From Pseudomonas asgharzadehiana (GTDB lineage Bacteria; Pseudomonadota; Gammaproteobacteria; Pseudomonadales; Pseudomonadaceae), in NCBI RefSeq assembly GCF_019139815.1, contig NZ_CP077079.1, positions 2,356,001 to 2,420,000 of the forward strand: a stretch of DNA of 64,000 nt. Reading direction: 5' to 3'. Each line of letters opens with the position of its first letter. The stretch's first letter is position 1. Shown one piece after another: positions 34,059-42,772 of this stretch. The translations under genes were made by a program, and so were the position numbers. Below the pieces are notes generated by a model. It worked only from the letters and a program-made list of their open reading frames with translations, had not been told where the DNA came from and did not search any database.

Positions 34059-35489
34059 ATGAATCAAATAGCCGCAGAGGGCACAGCGCTCCCCAGCTCG
34101 CGTACATCCAGTTCCAATACCACGCCGCCGAGACGCATGGCGCGTGTTCTTGGCTTGCCTTCACTGGTTCTGTTTGGTCTGGCCTATATGGTGCCGCTGA
34201 CCGTCTTCACCACTTACGGGCTCGTCACCCAGACTACGGGTGGGCATCTGCCCGCCGCATACGTTGTTACCCTGATAACCATGGTGTTTACCGCATACAG
34301 TTATGGACGGATGGCCGCCTCATTGCCATATGCCGGCTCGGCCTATGCCTATGCCAGTTCAGCATTCGGTGGAAAAGTCGGCTTCATGGTCGGTTGGGCA
34401 TTGTTGCTCGATTACCTTTTCGTCCCAATGATTTGCTACCTAGTCATCGGTATTTACATGGCCCAGTACTTCCCTGACGTGCCGATGTGGATGTGGATCT
34501 GTGGCAGCATCTTTGCCGCATTGGTGCTGAACGTTCTAGGTATCAAAGTCTTGGCCAAGGTTAACTTCGCTCTGATTGGTGTCCAGTTCCTGTTCATTGT
34601 TGTATTCATTGCAGTCTCGGTCGTCTCACTATCCAGCTCCCCTCCAGTTTCTTTCTCTGCACCTTTTTATAGCCCTGATATGAACTATCAAGGTTTACTG
34701 AGCGGTGCCGCCACGTTGTGCCTGTCCTTTTTGGGCTTTGACGCGGTTTCGACGCTGTCTGAAGAAACCCGCAACCCAACGCGCAACCTGCCGCGCGCCA
34801 TCATGTTGTGCACTTTGTTCAGCGGCTTTCTGTTCATCACCGTTGCCTATGTCAGCCACTTGGCGTTTCCGGATTGGCGTACATTTGAAAATGTCGACTC
34901 GGCAAGTTTTCAAGTGATACAGCACGTAGGCGGACAACTGCTGTCCGCGTTTTTCACGGCTATTTATGTCGCTGGGAGTTTCGCCTGCGCGATCACTTCA
35001 CAAGCCAGCGTCGCGCGCATTCTCTTTGCCATGGGCCGTAATGGCGTACTGCCCAAGCGTATCTTCGGCCTGACCAGTAAGCGTTTTGGTACCCCTATTT
35101 CAACCACTGTACTAGTGAGCCTGTTGTCTCTGATCGCACTGGTCATCAGTCTTGACCTGGCCTCGACAATGATCAGCTTTGGCGCGTTGACTGCGTTCTC
35201 TTTCGTCAATCTTGCCGTCATCAAGCACTTCCTCTGGGACAAAGGACTGCGAGGGCCCCAGGCCTCTGTGCGATACGGCGTGGTTCCGTTGGTCGGCCTG
35301 TTCCTGACGCTATGGCTTTGGACCAACCTTTCGCACGCCACTTTCGAGGTGGGCATGGTCTGGCTTGGAGGGGGGCTGCTTTACCTGTTCTGTTTGACCA
35401 AAGGCTTTCGTAAGCCGACGCCGCAATTGCACCAGCACGATGATGAAAACACCATCAATGACGACACCCTTACCGGGGCGGTTAATTAA
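34059..35489 (+). CDS. APC-family amine/amino-acid permease, PuuP-like
   Basis: A 476-residue, 12-TM transporter of the APC superfamily. The opening VLGLPSLVLFGLAYMVPLTVF, then SLPYAGSAYAYASSAFGGKVG and SFLGFDAVSTLSEETRNPTR, are typical of putrescine importer PuuP and relatives. It lies 20 bases before a class-III aminotransferase with which it clearly forms an operon, so an amine or omega-amino acid is the likely cargo. The exact substrate is inferred from the neighbour, not from residues. Confidence 0.9.
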   Translation: MNQIAAEGTALPSSRTSSSNTTPPRRMARVLGLPSLVLFGLAYMVPLTVFTTYGLVTQTTGGHLPAAYVVTLITMVFTAYSYGRMAASLPYAGSAYAYASSAFGGKVGFMVGWALLLDYLFVPMICYLVIGIYMAQYFPDVPMWMWICGSIFAALVLNVLGIKVLAKVNFALIGVQFLFIVVFIAVSVVSLSSSPPVSFSAPFYSPDMNYQGLLSGAATLCLSFLGFDAVSTLSEETRNPTRNLPRAIMLCTLFSGFLFITVAYVSHLAFPDWRTFENVDSASFQVIQHVGGQLLSAFFTAIYVAGSFACAITSQASVARILFAMGRNGVLPKRIFGLTSKRFGTPISTTVLVSLLSLIALVISLDLASTMISFGALTAFSFVNLAVIKHFLWDKGLRGPQASVRYGVVPLVGLFLTLWLWTNLSHATFEVGMVWLGGGLLYLFCLTKGFRKPTPQLHQHDDENTINDDTLTGAVN

Positions 35490-35509
35490 TCTGCGTAGAG
35501 ATTTTTACC

Positions 35510-36922
35510 ATGACGATCCTTGAAAATGTGACTGCTCCTTCCAGCAAAAGTGAGGAGCTTCAGGCCTTGGCGAAGAAGCATTTGCTTATGCACTTCACTC
35601 ACGCCGCCTATTACGACAGTACCCCACTTACAATCATGAGTCGTGGCGAAGGGTGCTGGGTGTGGGATGAGTCCGGCAATCGCTATCTCGACGGTTTGGC
35701 CGGTCTGTACTGCGTGAATATTGGCTACAGCCACGGCGCAGAAATTGGTGAAGCGGTAAAACGTCAAATGAGTCAACTGCCTTACTTCACCAACTGGGGT
35801 TTTGCGCACGAGCCGTCCATTCGCCTGGCAGCGAAATTGGCCTCACTGGCACCGCCGAAGATGAACCGTGTTTTTTTCACATCAAGCGGCTCAGAGTCCA
35901 ACGAGTCTGCTATGAAGGTGATTCGGCAGTATCATCTGGCGCGGGGTGACCATGCCAAAACCAAATTTATTGCTCGGCGAGTGTCCTACCACGGCACCAG
36001 TTATGGAGCGCTTTCACTCAACGGCATGACCAACATCCGAAACATCTTCGAGCCTTTGCTACCGGGTGTCCGACATGTTTCTAATACCAAGCGCTACAAG
36101 CGTCCGGAAGGGGAAAGCGAAGCGCAGTTTACGGCGTTTCTGCTCGATGAAATCGAATCCCTGATAATTCAGGAAGGGCCTGATACCGTTGCGGGGATTT
36201 TCATTGAGCCCCTGCAGAATGCTGGCGGTAGTCTGACACCGCCCGCCGGTTATGCTGAGGGTTTACGCGCGCTGTGCGACAAGTACGCCGTGCTCATGGT
36301 CGCGGATGAGGTGATCTGCGGCTTTGGCCGCCTTGGTGAGTGGTTCGGCTCGAAACGCTACGGAATCAAGCCGGACATCATCACGTTCGCTAAAGGTATC
36401 GCCTCGGGCTATTTTCCCTTGGGGGGAATGATCACTAGCGATGCTGTTATGGACCCCATTCTCAACGGTCCGCACCAGATGTTTCTGCATGGCCTGACGT
36501 ATGGCGGTCATCCGGCTGCATGCGCTGCTGCACTTGCAAATATCGAAATCATGGAGCGCGAGGACGTACTCGGAAATGTACGGCGCAATCAGGACTACTT
36601 CCGTGCCAAGCTCGAAGGACTCAAGGTACATTCTATTGTGGGGGACGTGCGCGGCGATGGTTATCACTACTCACTCGAGCTGGTCACCGATAAGGCCAGC
36701 CGCAGTTGGACATCCGCTGTGCCTTCCCAGGAGTTTGTCAGCACTCGCCTCGGGCCTGCCTTGTTCAAGTCCGGGTTGCTGTGTCGCGCCGCTGTTGATC
36801 ATGAGGGTACCCCGCTTATCCAGGTGTCCCCACCTTTGATCCTTTCGCGCGAAGAAATAGATTGGTTGGTCGCGCAACTGGATACCGTGCTAGGCAAACA
36901 GATCGACATCGGTTTCGATTGA
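35510..36922 (+). CDS. Class-III omega-aminotransferase (SpuC / omega-amino acid-pyruvate type)
   Basis: A 470-residue PLP enzyme that moves a terminal amino group to pyruvate or another keto acid. Landmarks: YLDGLAGLYCVNIGYSHGAE, FFTSSGSESNESAMK, SYHGTSYGALSLNGM, MVADEVICGFGRLG (Asp binding PLP nitrogen), and the Schiff-base Lys in ITFAKGIASGYFPLGG. It is co-transcribed with the PuuP-like permease, so this pair gives a cytoplasmic route for a primary amine, complementary to the periplasmic TTQ dehydrogenase upstream. Putrescine, beta-alanine and aryl-alkylamines are all possible donors. Confidence 0.92.
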   Translation: MTILENVTAPSSKSEELQALAKKHLLMHFTHAAYYDSTPLTIMSRGEGCWVWDESGNRYLDGLAGLYCVNIGYSHGAEIGEAVKRQMSQLPYFTNWGFAHEPSIRLAAKLASLAPPKMNRVFFTSSGSESNESAMKVIRQYHLARGDHAKTKFIARRVSYHGTSYGALSLNGMTNIRNIFEPLLPGVRHVSNTKRYKRPEGESEAQFTAFLLDEIESLIIQEGPDTVAGIFIEPLQNAGGSLTPPAGYAEGLRALCDKYAVLMVADEVICGFGRLGEWFGSKRYGIKPDIITFAKGIASGYFPLGGMITSDAVMDPILNGPHQMFLHGLTYGGHPAACAAALANIEIMEREDVLGNVRRNQDYFRAKLEGLKVHSIVGDVRGDGYHYSLELVTDKASRSWTSAVPSQEFVSTRLGPALFKSGLLCRAAVDHEGTPLIQVSPPLILSREEIDWLVAQLDTVLGKQIDIGFD

Positions 36923-36980
36923 AACCCGTTGCAGTGCAGCCCTGCCTTAATTGGTAACCTTCTTCGGTATTGCTCGATCG

Positions 36981-37094
36981 TGCGCCTGGCCAATACACCT
37001 TTCTGACCACAATACCAAAGGTGATGGTGTCCATTTTCAGGTGGACACCATCGCCTTTGGCGCCGGGGTCAGGAAGGTGTGTTGGCCGGACGCA
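36981..37094 (+). repeat. Long imperfect inverted repeat between convergent genes
   Basis: Two 53-base arms (36981-37033 and 37042-37094) around an 8-base spacer ttttcagg. Counting by hand, 43 of 53 positions are Watson-Crick pairs and five more are G-U pairs when the plus strand is transcribed. The inner 19 bp are nearly perfect (ccaaaggtgatggtgtcca). It lies just after the aminotransferase stop and before the 3' end of the leftward hpaX, so it may end or protect transcripts from both sides. Confidence 0.8.
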
Positions 37095-37200
37095 TACGGT
37101 CCAGAGAAAACTGACGCACCTTCTCGCCTGAACGCTCTGCGCGGTCGAGGCGTGCGGCGGCTTGCTGTATAAGCTGTTGATCGAGTATGACAAGGGTCTC

Positions 37201-38505
37201 TTAGTGAGGGTTGACGATGGCTGCCTGGGTGCGCAGCACCAGCAGGCCTCCGAGTGCAATGAGCAGCGCCAGGACGTAGAGGGCCACGCTGGCGCTGTGG
37301 GTAGTGTCGCGCATCCAGCCGATCAGGTAGGGCGCGAAGAACGAAGCAATGCTGCCGAAGGAGCTGATCAAGGCAATGCCGGCAGCTTGGGTGTGGTTGG
37401 ACAGGAACGCCGGCGGCAGTTGCCAGAACATCGGCAGCGCCGCGCTGGCGCCCATGCCGGCGATGATCAGGCCGCCCAGCACCAGGGTTGGATTGGCAGG
37501 GGCGAGCCCGGCAATGGCAATGCCGCCCGCCGACATCAGCAACGGCACGCACAGGTGCCAGCGGCGTTCACGATGCCGATCGGACGAGCGCCCGCAGCCG
37601 ATCATGAAAAAGCACCCGGCCAGGTACGGCACTGCACTGAGCAGACCGACCTTGCCGTCGCTGCCGACCCCGGCGCCGTGGATCAGCGTCGGCATCCAGA
37701 ATGCCAGGGTGTTGACCGCCAGCATCACCGCGAAATACACCGCCACCAGCAACCACACCTGGCGGTTGTGCAGAATTGCGGAAAACGAGGTGATGGATTT
37801 TCGCTGTTCTTCGCTGTGCAGTTGCTCTCGCAGGTGTTGTTTTTGCGCAGGTGTCAGCCAGGTGACGCTCTCGAAATTGTCCGGCAGGCATTTGAGCACC
37901 ACCAGCCCGAGCAGAATCACCGGCGCGCCCTCAATCACGAACATCCACTGCCAGCCGCGCAGGCCGCCCAGGTCATGAAAATGCTCAAGGATGCCGCCCG
38001 AGAGCGGCCCGCCGATCACCCCGGCCATTGGCACCGCTATCGCAAACAAGGCAGTGATTTGTGCGCGCCGACCGGCCGGGTACCAGCGGTTCAGGAACAC
38101 TAGGATGCCCGGAAAGAAACCCGCCTCGGCGACCCCGAGCAAAAAGCGCAGCACATAGAAGCCCGTCGCGCTTTCGACCAGGAACATGCAGGTCGACAGT
38201 GCGCCCCACACCACCATCAGCGTGGCGATCCATCGCCGTGGGCCGACGCGGTCCAGGGCCATGTTGCTTGGCACGCCGAACAGCGCGTAGGCGATGAAGA
38301 ACAGGCCGGCGCCGAACCCGTAGACGGTGTCGCTGAAGTTGAGGTCGGCGCTCATCTGCATCTTGGCGAAGCCGATGTTGATGCGGTCGAGGTGGGCGAA
38401 CAGGTAGCAGATCAGCAACAGCGGCATCAGCCGCCAGGTGATGGTGCTGTGGGTGCGGTCGCGGGCGACGGTTGCAAGGGTGTCGGCGGTATTGGCTGTG
38501 CTCAT
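37201..38505 (-). CDS. hpaX: MFS transporter, HpaX-like (4-hydroxyphenylacetate permease family)
   Basis: A 434-residue, 12-TM carrier of the anion:cation symporter (ACS) group of MFS. Family signs: DRINIGFAKMQMSADLNFSD in TM1 and the following loop, VPSNMALDRVGPRRWIA, and GVAEAGFFPGILVFLNRWYP. Position immediately downstream of hpaD-hpaF, in the same direction, supports HpaX, the carrier for 4-hydroxyphenylacetate. The DNA is distinctly GC-rich compared with both flanks. hpaH and hpaI, which normally lie between hpaF and hpaX, are absent. Confidence 0.8.
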   Translation of the reverse strand: MSTANTADTLATVARDRTHSTITWRLMPLLLICYLFAHLDRINIGFAKMQMSADLNFSDTVYGFGAGLFFIAYALFGVPSNMALDRVGPRRWIATLMVVWGALSTCMFLVESATGFYVLRFLLGVAEAGFFPGILVFLNRWYPAGRRAQITALFAIAVPMAGVIGGPLSGGILEHFHDLGGLRGWQWMFVIEGAPVILLGLVVLKCLPDNFESVTWLTPAQKQHLREQLHSEEQRKSITSFSAILHNRQVWLLVAVYFAVMLAVNTLAFWMPTLIHGAGVGSDGKVGLLSAVPYLAGCFFMIGCGRSSDRHRERRWHLCVPLLMSAGGIAIAGLAPANPTLVLGGLIIAGMGASAALPMFWQLPPAFLSNHTQAAGIALISSFGSIASFFAPYLIGWMRDTTHSASVALYVLALLIALGGLLVLRTQAAIVNPH

Positions 38506-38557
38506 GGTTTTATACTTTTTGTCTGAGAGGCCGATGGGACGAACGGGCTGGGGCGGG

Positions 38558-38950
38558 TTAACTCACCTGTGCCTTGAGGAAGGCGTGCACATTGTTCTGC
38601 TTGAAATTGAGCTGCTCGCGCAATTCGGCCATTTCAAACGATAAGGCCAGCAGGCGTTGGGCTTGCAGCTCGGCGAAGTGCGCGATGATCACGTCGAAGA
38701 GTTTTTCGGCGACGGCCTGCCGTGTCGCCAGGTCGCGGCCATGGCTGACCTTGAGGGTCATGTGCACGAAGGCGTAGTCGTGCCTGCCGTCGGCCATGCG
38801 CCAGGTGTCCAGGCGCACGCCGCGGCTGCGGATGCCGCCCTGCGGGAATACGCCGCTGTCGCCCAGGGTGGCGTGGACTGTTTCGAACAGGCCGGGCAGG
38901 TCCGCCTGCTGTTCGATGTTGTCGGTGTACTCAGCGATGAAGTGGGGCAT
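38558..38950 (-). CDS. hpaF: 5-carboxymethyl-2-hydroxymuconate delta-isomerase
   Basis: A 130-residue enzyme of the tautomerase superfamily, isomerising the ring-cleavage product in homoprotocatechuate degradation. It begins PHFIAEYTDNIEQQ after the Met, giving the N-terminal Pro that acts as catalytic base, and contains RSRGVRLDTWRMADGRHDYA and HMTLKVSHGRD as in HpaF/CHMI. aaggag precedes the ATG. It follows hpaD by 45 bases in one operon. The upstream dehydrogenase (hpaE) and the downstream hydratase and aldolase (hpaH, hpaI) are not in the window. Confidence 0.93.
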   Translation of the reverse strand: MPHFIAEYTDNIEQQADLPGLFETVHATLGDSGVFPQGGIRSRGVRLDTWRMADGRHDYAFVHMTLKVSHGRDLATRQAVAEKLFDVIIAHFAELQAQRLLALSFEMAELREQLNFKQNNVHAFLKAQVS

Positions 38951-38995
38951 GGTGGGCTCCTTCAGGTCGCGCGGGGATGCCGGGCGGCCATGCGG

Positions 38996-39853
38996 TCAAA
39001 CAGGGAAAATGGCGTTGATCTGCCCGGTGCCCGAGCTGCCGAAGGGTTCGGTGATGATCTCGGCGGGCTGGGTGTAATCCGGCCCTCCGAGCAACCCCAA
39101 AAGCATGGCGGTGTCGTGCATCTTGCCTTCGCCAAAGCAGTGCTCGGCGTAGTCGGGGAGCATGGCGCAGAATTCTTTCCAGCGGCCCTGGCGCCACAGT
39201 TCCACCACATGCAGGTCGACCTGTTTGTCGAACTCGCGCGTCCAGCTGTGGATATTGGCTTCGGCATTGCGGTCGTCCGAGAAGCGGTGCGACAGCGACC
39301 CCGAGGCCAGCACCACGACTTTGCGGTCGCTCTTTTCGATGGCGCGGCGTACGGCGGCGCCGAAGGTGAAGCTGTCTTGCAGGCGATGCCAGGCGCACCA
39401 GGCGGCAATCGACACCACGTTGAGTGTTTGATCCTCCGGTACGCCCATGTGCATGTAGCGCATCGGCACCAGGGTGCCGTATTCCAGCTCCAGGCTCGGA
39501 ATGTTGTGGGCCAGAGTGCGCACGTCGGCGGCGTTGGCCTCAAGCGCGATCAGCTCGCCCAGTTCCGGGCAGCCGGGGTACTCGTACTCCATGTTCTTGA
39601 TGAAGTGCGGCAGCTCGTTGCTGGTGTAGATGCCTTTGAAGTGGTCGCCGCTGTTGACGTGGTAGGCGCTGTTGACCAGCCAATGCACGTCGAACACCAC
39701 GGCGGTGTCGGCGCCCAGTTCACGGGCACGCCGGCCGATTTCCTTGTGGCCGGCAATCGCTGCCTCGCGGCAGCCATGGTGTTTGCCGGGCAGCTCCGAC
39801 AAATACATCGAGGGGACGTGGCAGATTTTCGCGGCCAGGACGACTTCGCCCAT
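38996..39853 (-). CDS. hpaD: 3,4-dihydroxyphenylacetate 2,3-dioxygenase
   Basis: A 285-residue extradiol dioxygenase of the LigB (type III) class that opens the homoprotocatechuate ring. Metal-site regions are visible: AAKICHVPSMYLSE (His near 12), VVFDVHWLVNSAYH (His near 56) and a Glu-bearing C-terminal half. caggag precedes the ATG. It is the first gene of the remaining hpaD-hpaF-hpaX unit, and the sequence upstream is decayed regulator DNA rather than hpaE/hpaG. The enzyme appears intact, but without the rest of the pathway nearby its product would need enzymes from elsewhere. Confidence 0.95.
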   Translation of the reverse strand: MGEVVLAAKICHVPSMYLSELPGKHHGCREAAIAGHKEIGRRARELGADTAVVFDVHWLVNSAYHVNSGDHFKGIYTSNELPHFIKNMEYEYPGCPELGELIALEANAADVRTLAHNIPSLELEYGTLVPMRYMHMGVPEDQTLNVVSIAAWCAWHRLQDSFTFGAAVRRAIEKSDRKVVVLASGSLSHRFSDDRNAEANIHSWTREFDKQVDLHVVELWRQGRWKEFCAMLPDYAEHCFGEGKMHDTAMLLGLLGGPDYTQPAEIITEPFGSSGTGQINAIFPV

Positions 39854-39919
39854 GATGATTCTCCTGAAATTGTTGTTGTCTTAGGGGATTCCGGTGTTGC
39901 TCAACCCCCCAGCGTGGAA

Positions 39920-40454
39920 TGTGATGACTGCCCATCGAGATGCACACGTTTTTGATCTAGGCGAACACCTCGAAGCTGTACTGGCTGCCTCCATGACTGG
40001 TGTCGGAACCTTGATTATCTGTTCGAGGAGTTGAGCGCAGAGATGGTGAGTTATCGTCCCGGGCGTAGCGCGGCGCTGGATAGTTTGACGCGACTGACCA
40101 TGGTGAGCTTGTTGTGCCTGTTTTCCAACTCGTTGGAAGCAAGGCCGGCTTTTCCACCGGTTCAATTAATCGATTGAAGCTCATTCCCTGCAACATTGAC
40201 CCTTTTCGCGTTACGCTGACGGTATCGGGGTGGCGGAAGCATGGTTCAATGACGTGTGTCGGAGTATCGCCGACCTGCCGCCCAAACGGTCTATGATGGA
40301 ACGTCTGATGCAGGAAGCTAAACGTCTGCTGCTGTTCACAGGCAGTTCCGTCAATGAAATCTGCTATCAGCTTGGGTTCGAGGATCCGGCTTACTTCTGT
40401 CGGTTCTTCCAGCGCTACGCGCAGATCATTCCGAGGGAGTATCACCAGCGGTAG
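39920..40454 (+). pseudogene. hpaA: hpaA remnant (AraC regulator of 4-hydroxyphenylacetate genes), truncated and frameshifted
   Basis: Three pieces in different frames reconstruct the middle and end of HpaA. First piece: HRDAHVFDLGEHLEAVLAAS near 39930-39992. After a one-base loss near 39990 the frame shifts to DWCRNLDYLFEELSAEMV and RPGRSAALDSLTRL, ending at a stop near 40156. The last piece, in yet another frame, runs from YADGIGVAEAWFNDVCR through MERLMQEAKRLLLFTGSSVN to QLGFEDPAYFCRFFQRYAQ at 40454. That is the second helix-turn-helix of the AraC domain. The N-terminal third is missing. It is divergent from hpaD, as a regulator would be. Confidence 0.82.
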
Positions 40455-40714
40455 CCGGGGTTGCGTTGAGCAGAGCATAGGTGAATTGGCTGTTGTCTTA
40501 TTAATTTTGTGCTGATGATCATGGCCGCCGATTGGGTACGTAAAAATGGCTTTTACGGTGAATTAATTGCACTTTTCAGAGTGCTTTGGCAGGAATGCAT
40601 TGATCTTGACCGAGGGAGGGATGGGCAAGCGGGGCGTTGGGCCGGTAGGCTGGCGACACTAAGCTGCCGAATCGCCTATTCCAGTATTTCTATATGGCTC
40701 CCCCTAGACTTCCC

Positions 40715-41045
40715 CTGATGCTGGCGTTATTGCAAGCCCGCGAAGCCGCAATGGCATTTTTTCGACCGGCACTTAACAAGCACAATCAGACGGAACAGCA
40801 ATGGCGGATCATTCGGATATTGCGTCAGCAGGGGAAGCCTGAGAGCCATCAGCTTGCTCACCATGCTTGCATTCTCGTGCCAAGCATGACCGGGGTTCTC
40901 AGTCGGCTGGAGCGCGATGGCCTCGTGCGTCGCCAGAAATCCAGTCATGGTGTGCATTGCAGCCGCAAATCATTGTGCTGTTTCTGCGCAAGCCTTTGCG
41001 AAAAACTAACCGAGTTTAAGTTGACGCGCGCGGTTAGTGACGGGC
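40715..41045 (+). pseudogene. hpaR: hpaR remnant (MarR-family regulator), C-terminus lost
   Basis: The translation LMLALLQAREAAMAFFRPAL, then NQTEQQWRIIRILRQQGKPE, ACILVPSMTGVLSRLERDGL closely follows HpaR, the MarR-type repressor of hpa genes: the start, dimer helix, and winged helix recognition segment are all present. After VRRQK near 40935 the likeness ends and the frame runs on into unrelated sequence that is antisense to the aldehyde dehydrogenase relic. The wing and C-terminal dimerisation helix are lost, so the product should be inactive. Confidence 0.78.
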
Positions 41046-41049
41046 TGAA

Positions 41050-41450
41050 TCAGTGCTTTCATCCAGGGGGGGAGCTGATGTTCAGTTTGCCCATGCATTG
41101 CGGCAGTTCGTCCATGATTGGATTGAGCTGGAAGCGATGGACAGAGAAACGCTTGCTCGTAGCGCAGATTTTTCTAGGATTCAGGAATTCGGCTTCGATA
41201 ATGCCGCTTACAGCCCTGGCCAGTTCGACATCACGCAGGAAGCGTGCGGAGTTTTCGTCCAGTTCAAGCGTGGTCTGGGTCAGTCTGGCCCCCATGGCAC
41301 TCTCGCCGATAGCGATACCGGTCGGTATCGAGCCGGTGAACGAAACCTTGTCTGTGCCCGGGGGTTCGACCAAACCTCTGCCTACTAGAGCCGCCACCGA
41401 TCAAAATGTTCAGCGCACCTGCGGGAATATTGGCTTCAATTGCCAATTCG
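41050..41450 (-). pseudogene. Aldehyde dehydrogenase remnant
   Basis: On the minus strand, LAIEANIPAGALNILIGGGS (to about 41390) is followed, in another frame, by VGRGLVEPPGTDKVSFTGS, the general-base region TTLELDENSARFLRDVEL (normally ELGGNSA) and a segment with the nucleophile-like Cys in NPRKICATSKRF. Then likeness stops near 41060. It is a central third of an ALDH of the phenylacetaldehyde/benzaldehyde dehydrogenase kind, with a frameshift near 41390 and both ends missing. Given its place beside hpaR and hpaA, it may be the old aldehyde dehydrogenase that fed 4-hydroxyphenylacetate. Confidence 0.78.
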
Positions 41451-41953
41451 GGGTTCTGCGGAATGGCAAGATTTCCTTAAGCAAGGCCTGGGGCCAGCTG
41501 CTCCATGTGCTGATGGACCAGCTTCGCAGGGACGGTCTGGACAGCCAAGACTCCATTGACGAGGGCAAGGCTGTGCAGTAGGCCTTTGTCTGGTTGTTGG
41601 CGTTAGTGTTCGACGTCAGTGGCTCAGCGGGAGATGGTCAGGCATCTATTGATCATGGCTATGTTGCGTCGTCGTTAAGTGAAGTCGCAGCGCCAAGAAC
41701 GTTACTTATCGAAGCTACATATCGTTTGGCGAGAATATTCGACTCACCTAAAAAGGGAGAAAACTGTGTCAATCAGCAGTGCTATAGGAACCATTTCCTA
41801 ACCGGCTGAAAATCGCAGCGAGATAAGTGCAAGAGCCCTACGCTAGTGAAGTCACGACCGATACCACGATTTTTTGAGACTCTTCGCATTACCAGCCGAC
41901 TCAATCAGGCCCAGAAATTGCTCGGACGCCCGGGTTAATTACAGAGGCATGCC
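41451..41953. other. No recognisable gene
   Basis: About 500 bases between the ALDH relic and the LuxR gene. Short open frames occur but none shows family likeness or a ribosome site. It is probably further decayed DNA plus the promoter of the LuxR gene. Confidence 0.4.
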
Positions 41954-42673
41954 ATGCAAATCAACCAAATGACTATGACGAGTTATGAGCTTGACTTGTT
42001 CGCTCAAGTCGTCTGGCGACTCCGCACAGGTGGCGCGGGTGACGACGTGCGTCAGCAGGTGCTTGGTGATGTTACGCTGTTACTGCGGTCGGACTTTGGA
42101 GCTTCGTACCTTTGGGATAGCGGACTGAGTCGATCAACCCGTTGCGCGGCGGTCAATATTGATGCGCAAATGCTTAGGGAGTATGACAAGCGAATTCACG
42201 TGAACGATATCTTAACACCGGCATTGAGATCCAAGCGCCAAGCTATCTGTGTCGACGACGTGATCAGTCGGCGAAGCTTAGAGCAAAGTGAGCTCTACGC
42301 CGAATTCCTCAAGCCGTGCTGGATGCACCATGGAGTGAACATTTTCTTCTTCAACCAAGGTCGGGATGTGGGTGATTTGCGCATATGGCGTAGCGTCGAT
42401 CAACCTGCGTTTGGAATTAGAGAGCTTTCACTGCTTAACGCGCTCACACCCTATTTTCAGAAAGCACTTGCAGCTGAAATGCCTCCTAAGGGTGCTTTGA
42501 GTCCACGAGAACGGGCTGTTGTAGAGCACGTTGCGGCAGGTAGAAGCGATAAAGAGATCGCCCGTATAATGTCCATAGGTTTCACCACGGTTCGAACTCA
42601 TTTGAAGAACGCGATGATCAAGACAAACTCTGGTAATCGAACCGAGCTTGCCATGCGTATGGGCGCGCACTGA
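41954..42673 (+). CDS. LuxR-family transcriptional regulator
   Basis: A 239-residue regulator with a C-terminal LuxR/FixJ helix-turn-helix near residues 180-235 (LSPRERAVVEHVAAGRSDKE, then FTTVRTHLKNAMIKTN). The N-terminal 170 residues do not show the acyl-homoserine-lactone domain motifs I would expect, and resemble the GAF-like or unassigned sensor part of other LuxR solos in amidase clusters. agagg precedes the ATG. It lies 100 bases upstream of the amidase, with a perfect palindrome in between, and probably controls it. Confidence 0.88.
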   Translation: MQINQMTMTSYELDLFAQVVWRLRTGGAGDDVRQQVLGDVTLLLRSDFGASYLWDSGLSRSTRCAAVNIDAQMLREYDKRIHVNDILTPALRSKRQAICVDDVISRRSLEQSELYAEFLKPCWMHHGVNIFFFNQGRDVGDLRIWRSVDQPAFGIRELSLLNALTPYFQKALAAEMPPKGALSPRERAVVEHVAAGRSDKEIARIMSIGFTTVRTHLKNAMIKTNSGNRTELAMRMGAH

Positions 42674-42677
42674 CACC

Positions 42678-42693
42678 TCCTCATTAATGAGGA
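42678..42693. promoter_or_regulatory. Perfect 16-bp palindrome, probable LuxR operator
   Basis: tcctcattaatgagga is self-complementary over all 16 bases and begins 5 bases after the LuxR stop, about 80 bases before the amidase start. Dyad length and place suit a LuxR-type dimer site; it is too short and loop-free for a terminator. Confidence 0.5.
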
Positions 42694-42772
42694 TGTTTGA
42701 CGGATATTTCCATGTGCGTAAATGAATAATCGAGACCTGCAGTGGGGATCGAATGATTCGCAAGGAATATCC

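Noticed and set aside
37162..38103. 313-residue plus-strand frame opposite hpaX
   Set aside because: Antisense shadow of the MFS gene in GC-rich DNA; the composition is low complexity in Gln/His and no family likeness is seen.
38657..39955. 432-residue plus-strand frame opposite hpaF/hpaD
   Set aside because: It is the GC-rich antisense shadow of hpaD and hpaF, both of which have strong family motifs.
40694..41581. Open 295-residue plus-strand frame as a real gene
   Set aside because: Only its first third is HpaR-like; the rest is antisense to an aldehyde dehydrogenase relic with clear minus-strand homology.
41594..41809. 71-residue frame upstream of the LuxR gene
   Set aside because: No similarity recognised and no start signal; likely random in decayed DNA.
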